From Odontesthes bonariensis (taxonomy: Eukaryota; Chordata; Actinopteri; Atheriniformes; Atherinopsidae), in assembly GCF_027942865.1 (NCBI RefSeq), contig NC_134519.1:22292248-22356247 (forward strand): DNA of 64,000 nt, in the 5' to 3' direction. Numbering within the stretch: the first letter of the stretch is position 1; each line of letters starts with the position of its first letter. Of the stretch, positions 51,601 through 59,700 are shown piece after piece. A program made the translations under genes and the position numbers. The notes below the pieces were generated by a model that saw only the letters and a program-made list of their open reading frames with translations, did not search any database and was not told the origin of the DNA.

Positions 51601-54600
51601 CATAAACAGCAGCGTCACTAGTGCGTGCCTCAGGAGTCGCAACAAATCCCTAGGTTAAAATTACAGACTTATCACTTCAAAGAAGGCCCATGTTTTATTT
51701 GATTTCAACATAAATATAAACATAAACGCAAATTAAATAAATAAAAAAATTAAACAAGTACAACTCCGTAATTGGAAGAGTGATGGCTCATTATTCAACC
51801 GCCTATTTAAGAGCTGATTCTAGCGGCTCGGTAATGGCGAAACGATGGCAGATCTGGCTTTGTTAAAGGACCTGAACGCGCGCATCAGGCGCGAGAGAGT
51901 GTTCCGGGACCGGCAGGATTTCTTTCGGGAAAATGATGAGTGGCTTATGAGCCGTACAGGAGAGGCGCTTTAACACTGCGCATACGCAAAGACGTAGCTC
52001 CGATCAGGCCAGCCACCCTCTCCTCCAAGGCACTCAAATCCAAACCTGGATCGGAGCCCCCCCCCCCCCCTCCGTTTGTGACATGCTGCGTCGGAGAGCT
52101 GCAAATTTCATATCGGACCACTTCTTCCTGATCTTATTGGAGAAAAAGTAAAACATCGTTCAATTTTAGATTTCATTTAATCTGGAGTTTATCACATTTT
52201 ATTGACCATCACAGTAGGGGAAAATACATAACTCGTCCGGTCTGCGATTTACATCACCAACGCTGTTGACAGCCGTCCCAGCTGTCAACAGCGTTGACAG
52301 CGTTTCTTTGCCGCCTTTCGTCTATCCATGTAGCAAACTCTAGAGGTGCGGCCTCTCAACCCCCTTTTGTAGAAGGCGTGGTTAGGATCATTACGATGGA
52401 TTTCGGCCGCCGGATTTATCAACAGCCGCTCGGTTTTACGATGGGATTGGTGTGGTACGCATGTTCTGTAAATCTCACTTGAGCCTCTGCGTACGACGAG
52501 TTCTCCGCTCATATATACGATGCTTTCTACGACGGCTTGATAAATGAGGGCCAATGACTTCAGTTTTTTCTTGATTTAACTGAATGAAATTTTGGTTCAT
52601 CCACTTTTTGACTTGCTCTAAGCAGTCGCACAATGACTCTATAGGACTGCAGTCATCTGGAGACAGTGCGAGATATATCTGTGTGTCATCTGCATAGCTG
52701 TGGTAGTTGACTTTAGAGTTCTTCAGAATTTGACCCAGAGGCAGCATGTATAGAGTGAACAGAAGGGGTCCAAGAACTTACTCCTGAGGAACTCCACATG
52801 TCATAGCCACTCGATCAGATTGATTACTTCCAATAATCACAAAATAACTCCGCTCCTCCAAGTAGGACCTGAACCATTCTAGGACTGTCCCGCTGAGTCC
52901 TGCCCAGGTTTCCAACCTGTTCAGCAGTATACTGTGATCCACAGTGTCAAATGCAGCACTGAGATCCAACAGGACCAGAACTGATACCTTGCCTGAGTCA
53001 TTGTTCAACCTTATGTCATTTAACACTTTAATAAGAGCCGTTTCTGTACTGTGGTGAGGTCGGAAGCCTGAAATTTGTCAAGGAGTCCAATGGAGTTCAA
53101 CAAGTTACTGAGTTGATTAAAAATCACTTTCTCAACAATCTTGGCTATAAAAGGAATATTTGAGATGGGTCTGTAGTTGGTTAAAATGGAATTGACACAG
53201 AAATGTAACTAATAACTATATCTAATAATATTTGATGATAATAATAATAGCTGTCATCATAATATTTAATCATCCTAATCATAAATTATGTTCAACATGA
53301 GAGAGCTGGAGCTGGATAAATACTGAAAAGGACACAACTTGTATTGATACATAAACAATCTAGAAGGTCTAACAGGTGCCATCACTACAATTTCAGCCAA
53401 AGTGATCAATATTATCTAATGTGTAAGGAACTCAATATCAACTTAATATAATTATGGTTACGATCAATAATGGTAAGTCATGTCATGACTGTCTACACAG
53501 AACATTGAAAATAAATGGGGGGCGGGGCTGGAGCCTATCCCAGCTGTCACTGGGCGAGAGGCAGGGTACATCCTGGACAGGTCGTCAGTCCATCACAGGG
53601 CCACACAGAGACAAACGAGACACACAACCATCCGCGCTCACACTTTACAGTCACCAATTAACCTAACATGCATGTTTTGATAGGTTGGAGGACGCTGGAG
53701 TACCTGGAGAGAACAAGCAAACTCCACACAGAATGGCCCCAGCCGGAAATTGTCATTGCTTTGGGTTTTTTTTAATCAAAACAATCATCATCATAATCAT
53801 CACAAAAATCATCTTATTTCTTTTGTTTAAAAAAAACAAAAAAATAAGATGATTTTTGTCTAAGTGTTCCTCTGTGGTAGTCTTCATCTAAAGGGAGGCA
53901 CTGTTTGTTTTTAAACAAAACAATATATATCCCCTCTAGACTCTTATCTAGACTCTTATCATTATTATTATTTGGAATACTGCACACAGTGGAATTAAAT
54001 CCCACAAAGATATTTCTGCATTTAGATTAGATGAACTCTATGAGTTGAAGATGCCCTCGTTGCTTCCCTTTAGATTTCATGTATGTGAAAGCAATAGACC
54101 GAGAGACACGTTGAGGACAAGAGTTAGTCAGATATTAAGAAGATAAATGGTGGAAATTTAATCGGTTTGGATGACAGGTGTACTACCTTGTGGCACGGTG
54201 GTGACATATGGGAAAAAGAAAAACAGCCAATAAAGAGATGAAAAGAGAGAGCTGGAAGTGACATGAAAAAAATCATGTCTGTCATTCACAGACCCTGAGT
54301 TTTTTCACAGAGCTTAAAATAAGAGCATCATCTTCTACTTACACTTCAAAACATCAGATTCCAGCTTCCAGTGTCTGGCACATGCACTAAAATTGCATAG
54401 TTCTTTGGTTGGAAACAATAACCCTAATTCTTAAAATCCTGTGTAAAATCTAAATAGAAAAAGAATGCAGTGATATTCAAATCTTATAGACCTGTATCTC
54501 TTTTTATATTTTTTACAATAGAACTTATAAAACATTAAAAATTTGGAACATGAGTTACATTATTATTTCAAGAAAAACCTTAGCTCATCTTGAGTTTGAT

Positions 54601-56677
54601 GGAACCAACATATCTATAAAAAAAATGTTGGAATGGGGCAATAAAAGGCTAGAAAAGTCAGCAATAGTAAAAAAAAAAATAATAATTTTAAATATTTTTT
54701 GGGGGCTTTTTATGCCTTTAATGATAGGACAGTTGGAGAGAGACGGGGAAGACATGCAACAAAGGGCCGTCCGGTGTGGGACTTGAACCGGGGCCTGCTG
54801 CAATGAGGACCGTAGCCTCTGTACATGGGGTGGCTACTTAACCCACTACACCACTGACCGCCCCTCAGTGGTAGTAAATTTAAAAGAACTGGAGGAACAT
54901 GTTGCAACCTGTTAGGTTAAATGGCAACAGATCAGAAACCTGATTGAGAATAAAAAGAGCACCTTGGAGAGGCAGAGTAACCCTACAAATTGTGAAGTAA
55001 TTTTTTGCATCTTGTTCCCTAATGTTAATTGCAAAGACTTTAAAAAATGTCATCATGTATTGTATATTCTGTCATCAAAAGATTTGGAGAATCTGGAAAA
55101 AGTTTCTGTTCTTCTCTGATGGTATGGGGTGCTTTATTGCCTATAGAACTGACAACTTACCTATCTTGAATGGGACCATCAACACTGAAAGGTATAAAGA
55201 GGTTTCAGAGCAACAAATGCTTCCATCTTTCTTAAATATTTGTAGTCTTATATATTTCAGCAAGACAATGCTAAACCACATACTGCATCTACTACAACAG
55301 CATGGCTTTGTAGTAGAAGAATCATGGTACTGTACTCATCTGGAGGCAGTCCAGAACTTTCACCAGCTGAAAACAAAATACCAACGACTATTGAGAAGCT
55401 AGAATCCAGACAATTCATACAAGAATTGGAAAACATTCCACTCCTAAAGGTCCAGCAACTGGTCTCCTCGGTTCCCAGATGTTTATGGACAATAAAAGAA
55501 TTTGGGTATGCTGCACAGTGACAAGCATGGACCCAAATTCTTTGAGGATTGTTGCTGCCATCAAATTTAAGATGAGCTGATGTTTTCATGAAACTGTAGA
55601 ATTTCACGCTTTGAACATTTGACACATTTTCTTTGTTCTATTGTGAATAAAATATCGATTTATAAGATTTGTAAATATCTTACGTGCTGTTTTTATTTAC
55701 ATTTTACACAACAGCCCAATTTTTTTGGAATCAGGGTTTTACTTCTGGTATAAATCTTATCTGTTAGATATTAGATATGCAGGGTTTCACCTTTAGAAAC
55801 AATATTGTCTCTATATTCTGGCACGCTGTTTGCCATTTGTCATCAATTCATCCTATAAAAGTCAGCATTCATAGTCTGATGTTTCGTTGAACTTGGTTGT
55901 GTGCTTGAGGGCAGTTTTGCGGTGATAAACGTACAGACTCGGAATACAATATTTGTCCATTTTTGTCCTTCAAAAATACAGACAAAACGTAATTGGATGT
56001 GGAGAAAGAATTTTATCTGGTGAAGTAATGATTTAATTGTGGAAAAATAAGCGATGCAGGTTCAGGTCTAATGAAAATCCATGCTGACCACCATCATCGA
56101 TGCCAAATGCAAAGAAAAGTAATTAAGGAGAGGAACTTATCAATTCTGCAGGCAGTCAGCAGACTGCATGAGGGACCTTAAACCTGAGATAATCCAACTG
56201 CAACCTGCAGCTTGGAGTTTTTTGGCCTTTATTCAATCATTTTGAATTTCATATAGCGTTGCGACGGAACAGATGGTCAACTAAACACACTGAAATGGCT
56301 TTGGAGGGATTCCAGCTCAGTCCTTCAGAGCATGTATGCAAACATCCACAACGTGTCATCTCTCACTTACAACACTAGTACAGAGCGATCCTGTTTTGTT
56401 TGTCTGTTTAAAAGATTTTTGTGTGAGGCGGCTGTATTCTGATCCAGCTGTTCATTTTCCTGAACTCCTCTGCACCCGAACATAATGTTTTACTAAACTT
56501 CATTTCTTTGCTTCTAAACCTGCTAATTAAATTCTGCTGGCCCTGGTGACGAAGGAGCAGCTAAAGGAAACACAAAGTGCAGGAGGAGACGGCGAACTCA
56601 CCCAAGCCTGAAGAGAGAAGCAGCAGCATGAGAGCGAAAAAGACCTGCCACAGAGCTGCACGCCGAGTGAGCACCAT
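18530..56677 (-). CDS. ncan: Neurocan core protein (lectican proteoglycan), full coding region, 19 exons
   Basis: Secreted chondroitin-sulfate proteoglycan of brain extracellular matrix; it binds hyaluronan through the N-terminal G1 and tenascins/glycans through the C-terminal lectin region. Coding exons, 5' to 3': 56677-56602, 49929-49732, 48050-47868, 47310-47136, 41733-41606, 40897-40613, 40093-39968, 39828-39745, 39665-39508, 39415-39259, 35817-34657, 30584-30468, 26603-26490, 24222-24171, 23963-23857, 23563-23481, 22107-21963, 20940-20758, 18649-18530. Phases join throughout, giving about 1,193 aa as read (human 1,321). Domain order: signal (1-25), Ig V (26-152), Link 1 (153-253), Link 2 (254-348), CS region (349-910), EGF 1 (911-949), EGF 2 (950-987), C-type lectin (988-1116), sushi (1117-1177), tail. 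Two EGF modules and the closeness of the lectin domain point to neurocan rather than brevican or aggrecan, and the linkage to tm6sf2 agrees. Whether this is ncana or ncanb cannot be told here. The last exon appears frameshifted (see its own entry). Confidence 0.95.
20758..20940 (-). CDS. ncan: ncan sushi (CCP) exon
   Basis: It encodes [20 protein letters not shown] through [11 protein letters not shown], a single sushi/complement-control module with its first Cys in LCGTPP, a YQCSEGF centre and the final Trp-Cys pair ([10 protein letters not shown]). The acceptor is TTTTTGGCAG, and the chosen donor is AAAGT|GTGAGT, which has the better consensus and gives the phase needed for RRSHR in the next exon. 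Confidence 0.93.
21963..24222 (-). CDS. ncan: ncan C-type lectin domain (4 exons)
   Basis: Exons 24222-24171 ([18 protein letters not shown]), 23963-23857 ([15 protein letters not shown] through STEQEFIN), 23563-23481 ([20 protein letters not shown] and on to TDANDM) and 22107-21963 ([20 protein letters not shown] through [18 protein letters not shown]). The WIGLND, QPDNF and WND motifs are the calcium/ligand-binding core shared by lecticans. For the second exon I chose the acceptor at CCCGTAG (23964) over a nearer CCACAG, because it restores the family segment CYRYF-x-HR. Introns here contain nothing recognisable beyond A/T-rich sequence. Confidence 0.93.
24551..24595. repeat. (AC)n microsatellite in an ncan intron
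   Basis: About 22 AC dinucleotides between the lectin and second EGF exons. Confidence 0.9.
26490..26603 (-). CDS. ncan: ncan EGF module 2 (calcium-binding type)
   Basis: It encodes [19 protein letters not shown] through [13 protein letters not shown]. Six cysteines and the D-V-D-D start with a conserved Asp/Asn mark a calcium-binding EGF module. The acceptor is TTCCCTGCAG and the donor AAAG|GTGAGA; both borders are phase 1, as expected for a shuffled module. Confidence 0.94.
26604..30467. other. ncan intron between EGF exons
   Basis: 3.9 kb, A/T-rich, with no exon seen. Its one distinct structure is the 133-bp perfect tandem duplication at 29642-29907. Around 27110-27235 there is a G/C-richer patch that may be a decayed repeat; it is not identified. 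Confidence 0.5.
29642..29907. repeat. Perfect 133-bp tandem duplication
   Basis: Two head-to-tail copies of a unit beginning TTATTAGTACAGGATTTGTT and ending CCATACTGGGCT, with no difference that I can see. The second copy starts at 29775. The unit has no coding content and lies in an ncan intron 560 bases 5' (in genomic coordinates) of the EGF 1 exon end. Confidence 0.95.
30468..30584 (-). CDS. ncan: ncan EGF module 1
   Basis: It encodes [20 protein letters not shown] through GYAGENCEI, six cysteines in EGF spacing. The acceptor is CTCTATTAG and the donor GATTG|GTGGGT, phase 1 on both sides. A Cys-rich LHGGKC loop replaces the calcium-binding consensus seen in module 2. Confidence 0.94.
30637..30700. 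repeat. Compound (GT)n(AT)n microsatellite
   Basis: GT repeats pass into TATATA and then GTGTATGTGTG, just upstream (coding sense) of the EGF 1 exon acceptor. The downstream G-rich run GGGGGAAAGGGAAGGGGGGG follows at 30706. Confidence 0.85.
30700..34656. other. ncan intron between the CS exon and EGF 1
   Basis: About 4 kb with no exon recognised. It contains short A-runs, a CCCCCTCCCCCACCCCCGCC patch near 31251 and an A/T-rich second half. No transposon family was identified by eye. Confidence 0.45.
34657..35817 (-). CDS. ncan: ncan large chondroitin-sulfate/mucin-like exon
   Basis: One open exon of 387 codons, starting [18 protein letters not shown] and ending [10 protein letters not shown]. 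It is dominated by Ser, Thr and Pro, expected to be unfolded and O-glycosylated. [10 protein letters not shown] is a good chondroitin-sulfate attachment site (acidic residues around Ser-Gly). In the middle, roughly residues 105-170 of the exon form an Arg/Gly/Glu/Lys-rich tract ([19 protein letters not shown] and on), followed by a run of nine Thr. Several N-x-S/T sites occur. The acceptor at 35818 (CTTCAAAG) has a weak tract; a better one (CCTGTTGGCAG) 27 bases upstream would add nine in-frame residues and start the exon at 35844. The donor is ACAG|GTAGGC. Confidence 0.9.
37735..37990 (+). repeat. Decayed interspersed repeat (same family as 53505-53740)
   Basis: The stretch GAGTTTGCATGTTTTCCC ... 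CTTCTCCAGGTTCCCCCGAC ... GACTGATGACCCGTCCAGAG ... GGATGAAAGGATGG follows, in order, the text of a very common teleost interspersed repeat. The copy at 53505-53740 is in the opposite orientation. The repeat class (LINE-derived) is inferred. Confidence 0.6.
38290..39180 (-). mobile_element. Decayed LINE fragment (antisense) with (CATC)n
   Basis: Starts with (CATC)n at 38312-38356, then TTTTCTTATGCTTATCTGAA and a long run that follows the antisense text of an abundant fish LINE (for example GCCAGAACCACCTCAGCTGA, GGTCCACTGTTCCACAGCCT). The matching reverse-transcriptase frame is destroyed by indels. The family name is not assigned. Confidence 0.6.
39259..40093 (-). CDS. ncan: ncan linker exons 7-10 with a duplicated WKPW module
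   Basis: Four small exons between the second Link module and the large CS exon: 40093-39968 ([20 protein letters not shown]...), 39828-39745 ([18 protein letters not shown]...), 39665-39508 ([13 protein letters not shown] ... PTPAEKK) and 39415-39259 ([20 protein letters not shown]...). All splice phases fit. The first and fourth share the pattern S-[LI]-W-K-P-W-[SN]-Y-L, preceded by an I-S-x-I segment. The remainder is acidic and Ser-rich. N-glycosylation sites include NVS, NWT and NQT. The function of the WKPW motif is unknown to me. Confidence 0.85.
40613..40897 (-). CDS. ncan: ncan Link module 2
   Basis: It encodes [57 protein letters not shown] and DAYCYRG. Four cysteines (DRC, DSC, DCGG, AYC) and the A-G-W-L-x-D-G-S-x-R-Y-P signature define a hyaluronan-binding Link (PTR) domain. 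It is one exon, phase 1 at both ends, with acceptor TCCTCCAG and donor AGAG|GTATCG. Confidence 0.95.
41606..47310 (-). CDS. ncan: ncan Link module 1 (two exons around a 5.4-kb intron)
   Basis: Exon 47310-47136 encodes [20 protein letters not shown] through [12 protein letters not shown]. Exon 41733-41606 encodes [20 protein letters not shown] through [22 protein letters not shown] is a near-invariant lectican signature. Four cysteines in Link spacing are present. The intervening intron is filled with nested transposons (see 43021-43650 and 43772-47053). Confidence 0.95.
42785..42840 (-). repeat. Short inverted piece of interspersed-repeat tail
   Basis: CCCATGACCCTTACTTGGAC ... ATAGAAAATGGATGGACA resembles the (GGAT)n-ended tail seen near 17.9 kb. 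Only about 55 bases are recognisable. Confidence 0.35.
43021..43650. mobile_element. CpG-rich non-autonomous DNA transposon (MITE)
   Basis: About 630 bases bounded by inverted repeats: CTACGGCTACACGAAAACG at 43025 and its complement CGTTTTCGTGTAGCCGTAG at about 43629-43647. The interior is unusually rich in CG dinucleotides and ACG/CGT words for this window and has no transposase. The termini suggest a hAT-type MITE, but no clear target duplication was found. It lies in the ncan Link 1 intron. Confidence 0.75.
43918..45091. mobile_element. hAT-like non-autonomous element inside the TTAA MITE
   Basis: Bounded by CAGGGCTCTCAAG and its complement CTTGAGAGCCCTG. The flanking host sequence shows TGGCAG on both sides, a 6-bp target duplication, confirmed by the intact other arm of the host MITE (ACCTGGCAGTATCT). 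CAGGG termini fit the hAT superfamily, though 8 bp is the usual duplication there. It has no transposase frame. A LINE tail is inserted at about 44297. Confidence 0.75.
44297..44395 (-). mobile_element. LINE 3' end inserted in the hAT-like element
   Basis: Reads as the reverse complement of the LINE terminus at 480-540: TAGAATAGAATAG repeats, then TACTTTATTTATCCCCCAAT, GGGGGAAATTCAAATTCGTC, AAGTAG. Only about 100 bases of the 3' UTR remain. Confidence 0.8.
45471..46785 (+). mobile_element. PIF/Harbinger-type element with a broken transposase 5' part
   Basis: Ends are GGCCCTCATTTATTAAG and the complement of GGCCCTCATTTATCATTAG. The plus strand holds a frame from ATG 45899: [59 protein letters not shown], which looks like the N-terminal region of HARBI1-type transposases (basic helix followed by R-[FY]-R-x-x-x-x-x-L-[LI]-x-L-C). 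After about 46127 the frame departs from the family and the catalytic DDE part is absent, so it is non-autonomous. It is inserted in the right arm of the TTAA MITE. Confidence 0.75.
47868..49929 (-). CDS. ncan: ncan Ig V domain (two exons)
   Basis: Exon 49929-49732 encodes [33 protein letters not shown] and [13 protein letters not shown]...SAK. Exon 48050-47868 encodes [56 protein letters not shown]. The B-strand Cys (LPCVF), C-strand Trp (LLW) and F-strand DSGTYRC motif give a V-set Ig fold, the usual first domain of the hyaluronan-binding G1 region. Both borders are phase 1. Confidence 0.95.
49074..49210 (+). mobile_element. tRNA-derived SINE
   Basis: Head GGGGTGGTCTGTGGCATAGT GGG resembles a pol III A box region, and AAGTTCGAGTCCCGC is a B box. 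It is followed by the body CCTGATTCCTGTCTCTCTAA and the tail CTGTCCTATCCATTAAAGGC. A second copy, in the opposite orientation, lies at 54701-54867. The internal promoter elements are imperfect. Confidence 0.75.
50537..53200 (-). pseudogene. L2-type LINE reverse transcriptase, broken and split by a Harbinger insertion
   Basis: Minus strand, read 5' to 3': [10 protein letters not shown]...DKFQ (53190-53060), a 4-base deletion frameshift near 53065, then [25 protein letters not shown] with an in-frame TAA at about 52775 where GVPQGS is expected, [14 protein letters not shown] and [10 protein letters not shown], the catalytic motif, to EVI at 52553. After the insertion (51417-52552) it continues [20 protein letters not shown] through [20 protein letters not shown] and ends FLFRCAYG at 50730. 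The 3' UTR runs to the GGCAAGGCAAGGCA tail at about 50540. 5' truncated and dead. Confidence 0.85.
51417..52552 (+). mobile_element. PIF/Harbinger-type element inserted in the LINE
   Basis: 1,136 bases with 16-bp inverted ends GGCCCTCATTTATCAA, flanked by a 3-bp duplication AAT. The uninterrupted LINE codons (GAAGTCATTGTG, E-V-I-V) can be read across the empty site. The plus strand has a 42-codon frame at 51845-51973, [27 protein letters not shown]..., clearly related to the frame in the element at 45471-46785. The rest of the transposase is missing. It includes a C10-type run near 52060. Confidence 0.85.
53505..53740 (-). repeat. Interspersed repeat copy
   Basis: Contains GGCTGGAGCCTATCCCAGCT, GGCGAGAGGCAGGGTACATC, GACAGGTCGTCAGTCCATCA and CAATTAACCTAACATGCATG, which are hallmark text of an abundant teleost repeat. 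It is better preserved than the copy at 37.8 kb. Strand is given relative to that copy. Confidence 0.7.
54425..55741 (+). mobile_element. Tc1-like DNA transposon, decayed, with long inverted ends
   Basis: Outer ~200 bases on each side are imperfect inverted repeats (for example CTCATCTTGAGTTTGATGGA near 54587 and CATCAAATTTAAGATGAGCT near 55560; outermost CCTAATTCTTAAAATC and the complement of TTTTGGAATCAGGGTTTT). The interior follows a Tc1-type transposase gene: GACTTTAAAAAATGTCATCA, CAAAAGATTTGGAGAATCTG, TTTCAGCAAGACAATGCTAA (the Q-Q-D-N-A region) and CAGCAACTGGTCTCCTCGGT. Frames are broken and a middle part is deleted. A SINE is inserted at 54701-54867. Confidence 0.75.
54701..54867 (-). 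mobile_element. tRNA-derived SINE inside the Tc1-like element
   Basis: The reverse strand carries the B box GGTTCAAGTCCC and the tail complementary to GGGGGCTTTTTATGCCTTTA. Text such as GGAAGACATGCAACAAAGGG and CAATGAGGACCGTAGCCTCT is typical of this fish SINE. It interrupts Tc1-like sequence between AAAAGGCTAGAAAAGTCAGC and AACTGGAGGAACATGTTGCA, so it is younger than that element. Confidence 0.75.
56602..56677 (-). CDS. ncan: ncan first coding exon (signal peptide)
   Basis: ATG at 56677, reading [25 protein letters not shown], then G|GTGAGT. It has basic residues, a hydrophobic core and a small-residue end, a typical secretory signal that would be cleaved near the exon border before the Ig domain. 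It splices in phase 1 to 49929. Any 5' UTR exon lies further right and was not identified. Confidence 0.9.
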
Positions 56678-56759
56678 CCTCGACCTGCTGAGAGAGTGGG
56701 AAAAAAGAGAGAGGAGAGCACTGAGATGGGGTTAAGAAGGAAAAGTGAATCAGTCAACT

Positions 56760-59700
56760 AGAAACAAAAAGTATGTACTTGTATAACCTGGATATGCACA
56801 TATACACTTGCATTTAGGTGCTTTGGAGGTGTGTCAAAACCCTCCTCCAAACTATTTCAAACAATCAAATTTGCAGCCATGTATAGTGAATTATAGCACA
56901 TGTTTTGCTGAATCAGTCCAAGAAGTTGAGACTCATAGCTTTAAGTTTACATTTAAACTTAAATTGCTCCAGGTGTAAAAAAAAAGCTCTTTGCATAGTA
57001 GTTCACTGCATTCTGTGCCTAAGTGTCTGTATGTGAATGTTGGAAATGAGTCGCAAATTGTAAAGTGCTTTGGATAAAATTTCTGTAACAACACAGGTAT
57101 TTTTCTATCACGTGAAACCATTTGTTGACTTTGCTGTTTGCACAGATAAAAGACTGCGTGCCAGAATAACTTGAAGCTTTTTGCTTTGTCGAGACTCTTG
57201 AGTTCTATTTAAATGTGTATCATTAGACATTGAATAAGTTGAATTACAGACTTAACATTAAATCAATTATAAACAGTACTTTTAGTACTGTACTTAATTA
57301 AAGAACTAAAGTATATTGATTTTGAACTGCTGATAAAAGCTAAACCTTTGGAATCACATTTACCGCTTTGAAGGGACATGTTTTCCTGATACTTCATACT
57401 AACTCCAAACATCTTGTTTTCACAAACCCCCAACGATGCCTCTCTTCTTGATAAGATGGTAACCAGTGACGAGTGTGGATGACCAGAATCTGTGAAGCCA
57501 CTCCGGTTATTGAAGGATCAGCATGCACTCGCACAAAAACTAATGCTCATTTTCACAAAGATTTTCTTTTATTGTTACAGCCTTACCATTGTTACCAACT
57601 CACAACTGGCAACACCTTCAAAACATGCCCTCCAAAAGAATTTGAACACTGAGTGAATGAGTGGCCAGTGCCAGGCAAATGTAGAGCTCTCTTATTTATC
57701 GCTTGAAAGATACTGCATCATAAACAGACAACGCTGGTGCTTTCACCCAGTCTTTTCCAGAGAGTGAGTTATAACACAAATTATTGTAAGTGAGAGGCTG
57801 TAAATTCTTAGCACTCAATGAGACAAGGTGACTTTTGACTCTCCTGGAGATGTAAGTATACACTGTTGGATTGGAGAAACTGTTGTCCACAGTAATGTTT
57901 TCACTCAAGATCCTCTCTTCCACCTGAGCTACGATAAAATCGGTATTGCTAACACAAATGCATAAATGCAAGATGTGTCCACACCAGACTTTGTAAAGTC
58001 TGACTTCATCTTGTGTCAATGAACAATAAGATTAATGAAGAAATCTGGACCGTATCCTATGGCAACGGTCACTCTAAAAGTGTCTATAAGATTGGTTTAA
58101 CTTTTATTTTACCGCAGTAAACAGTAACTCTGCTGCATTCCTACTGCACAACATTGAGAAAAGCCCACCACACATCAAAAATGAGCTGCTGACTTTGCCA
58201 GAGGATTTGGCTTGGGGCCCAAAGCTTCACAGTCCAATGGAGAGATGCCTGAAACAGAGCCCGTATGAAATGGAGATGAAGAAGAGAGTGTGCAGTTTGA
58301 GGAAAAGATAGCTCTGCTTTATCTTGCTTGTTTTATGGGGGATTTAGGCAACACAAATAAACGTAAATTAGACAAACTTGTGGATGAATGTTAATCTTCT
58401 TGACTTTGCATTAGTAAGAGAGGTGTCCTAGAGGCACTTTGAAGAATCTGAAATTAGTTTGAGCTGATGCTTGCTGCCTAGATTTGGCTGTCTCCATTTC
58501 AGTTACATAAACTAAATAATTCATCCCAGAAAGGCCTTTTTGCATTCACCGAGGTAACTGCAGCTCAAGCCAACAGCATCCCTGATGCTAAGAAAGAAGA
58601 TTATGCAACAGCAACTCAACTCTTTACAAACTACAGGAATAATACTCTCTCCTGACCATGTGAAAGCCCAGTAAAACCTTCAACTGTTTAAAACTGGAGC
58701 GCGTGGGTCAAAGGCAAGCATTCATCTGCCAAACCATACAATCGTTAAACAACAATTTGCTGTGCAAGTTTTAATAGTCGGCAGCCATTTAAGTTTTAAA
58801 GTACTAAAAAGGAGATTCTGGTGCGGGTAAGACACCGCTGTGCCACACACTTTGAGGCACCCCATCTCTGAAGGTGGGTTAGGACCTTGTGATGGGCTGT
58901 GACAGATTGGGGTTCAACCATTGGACTCTTTGCATGTTGAAGGCCCACACCATTAGTTGGGTTGGTTGGGTGGCTGACAGGACGTTTCTAAAGACTTGGA
59001 GAGGGTCATGACCATGAAGAGTTTGCCAAGTCTCACCAACAGAGAGCATTAGAGGGCTGTATCTGAGGGCCTGGGATTGGCGGGGACCCACCAGCCAGTA
59101 GCTGCACCTACAGTATACAGACTTTAGCCTGCAGACATCACAATAGATGCTATACAACATACAAAACTGTATGTGAAAAAAATAGCAGCCATTCAAAGTT
59201 TTACCAGAGGGGATTTACGACATGTAGTGAACTGGTCATGCAATCACACCAGCAGCATACTAACCAGCACCGTCTTTTGTAAAGAACGAGACATCCGATG
59301 TCATGAACGCCTCCCTTTAAATGGCCCCTCTTCACTCTCTTGGGCAGAGTAGTGTCTTGAAGAGAAAAGAGCCAGAAGTCTGTAAAATGCTTCACTGGAC
59401 TTCAATGTAGATTTCCATCTGACACATTTCCATGATGTTGTTTGAATAGGATGCATTCTTTGCCAATTGTAAGAGCTGGCAAGCGGAGTGACAGAGACGT
59501 AAAGAGAGCTAACCGACGAGGCTGGCAGACCTACATTATGGCTCAGCACTATGCTGTCACTTTGTTAAAGCAAGAGAGTAGCCTGATGGTCATCATGACA
59601 CAGGCAAGATGGGCCCATCGACCCAGATCTCCTTTAAGTCTGCAGCCGGTAGGAAAATAGCTTGAAGAACACAAGAAGTGTGGAACAAATCACATACACA

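Larger units (their letters stand above)
49930..56601. other. ncan intron 1, packed with transposons
   Basis: 6.7 kb between the signal-peptide exon and the first Ig exon. It contains a split LINE with a Harbinger insertion (50537-53200), a repeat copy (53505-53740), and a Tc1-like element with an inserted SINE (54425-55741). The remaining 55.75-56.5 kb is A/T-rich with no recognised element or exon. Confidence 0.6.

Noticed and set aside
55022..55402. 126-codon ORF in ncan intron 1
   Set aside because: It is a chance frame through a decayed Tc1-like transposase; the true transposase frame is broken.
57696..58019. 107-codon minus-strand ORF upstream of ncan
   Set aside because: No domain, no splice context, A/T-rich composition like the surrounding intergenic DNA.
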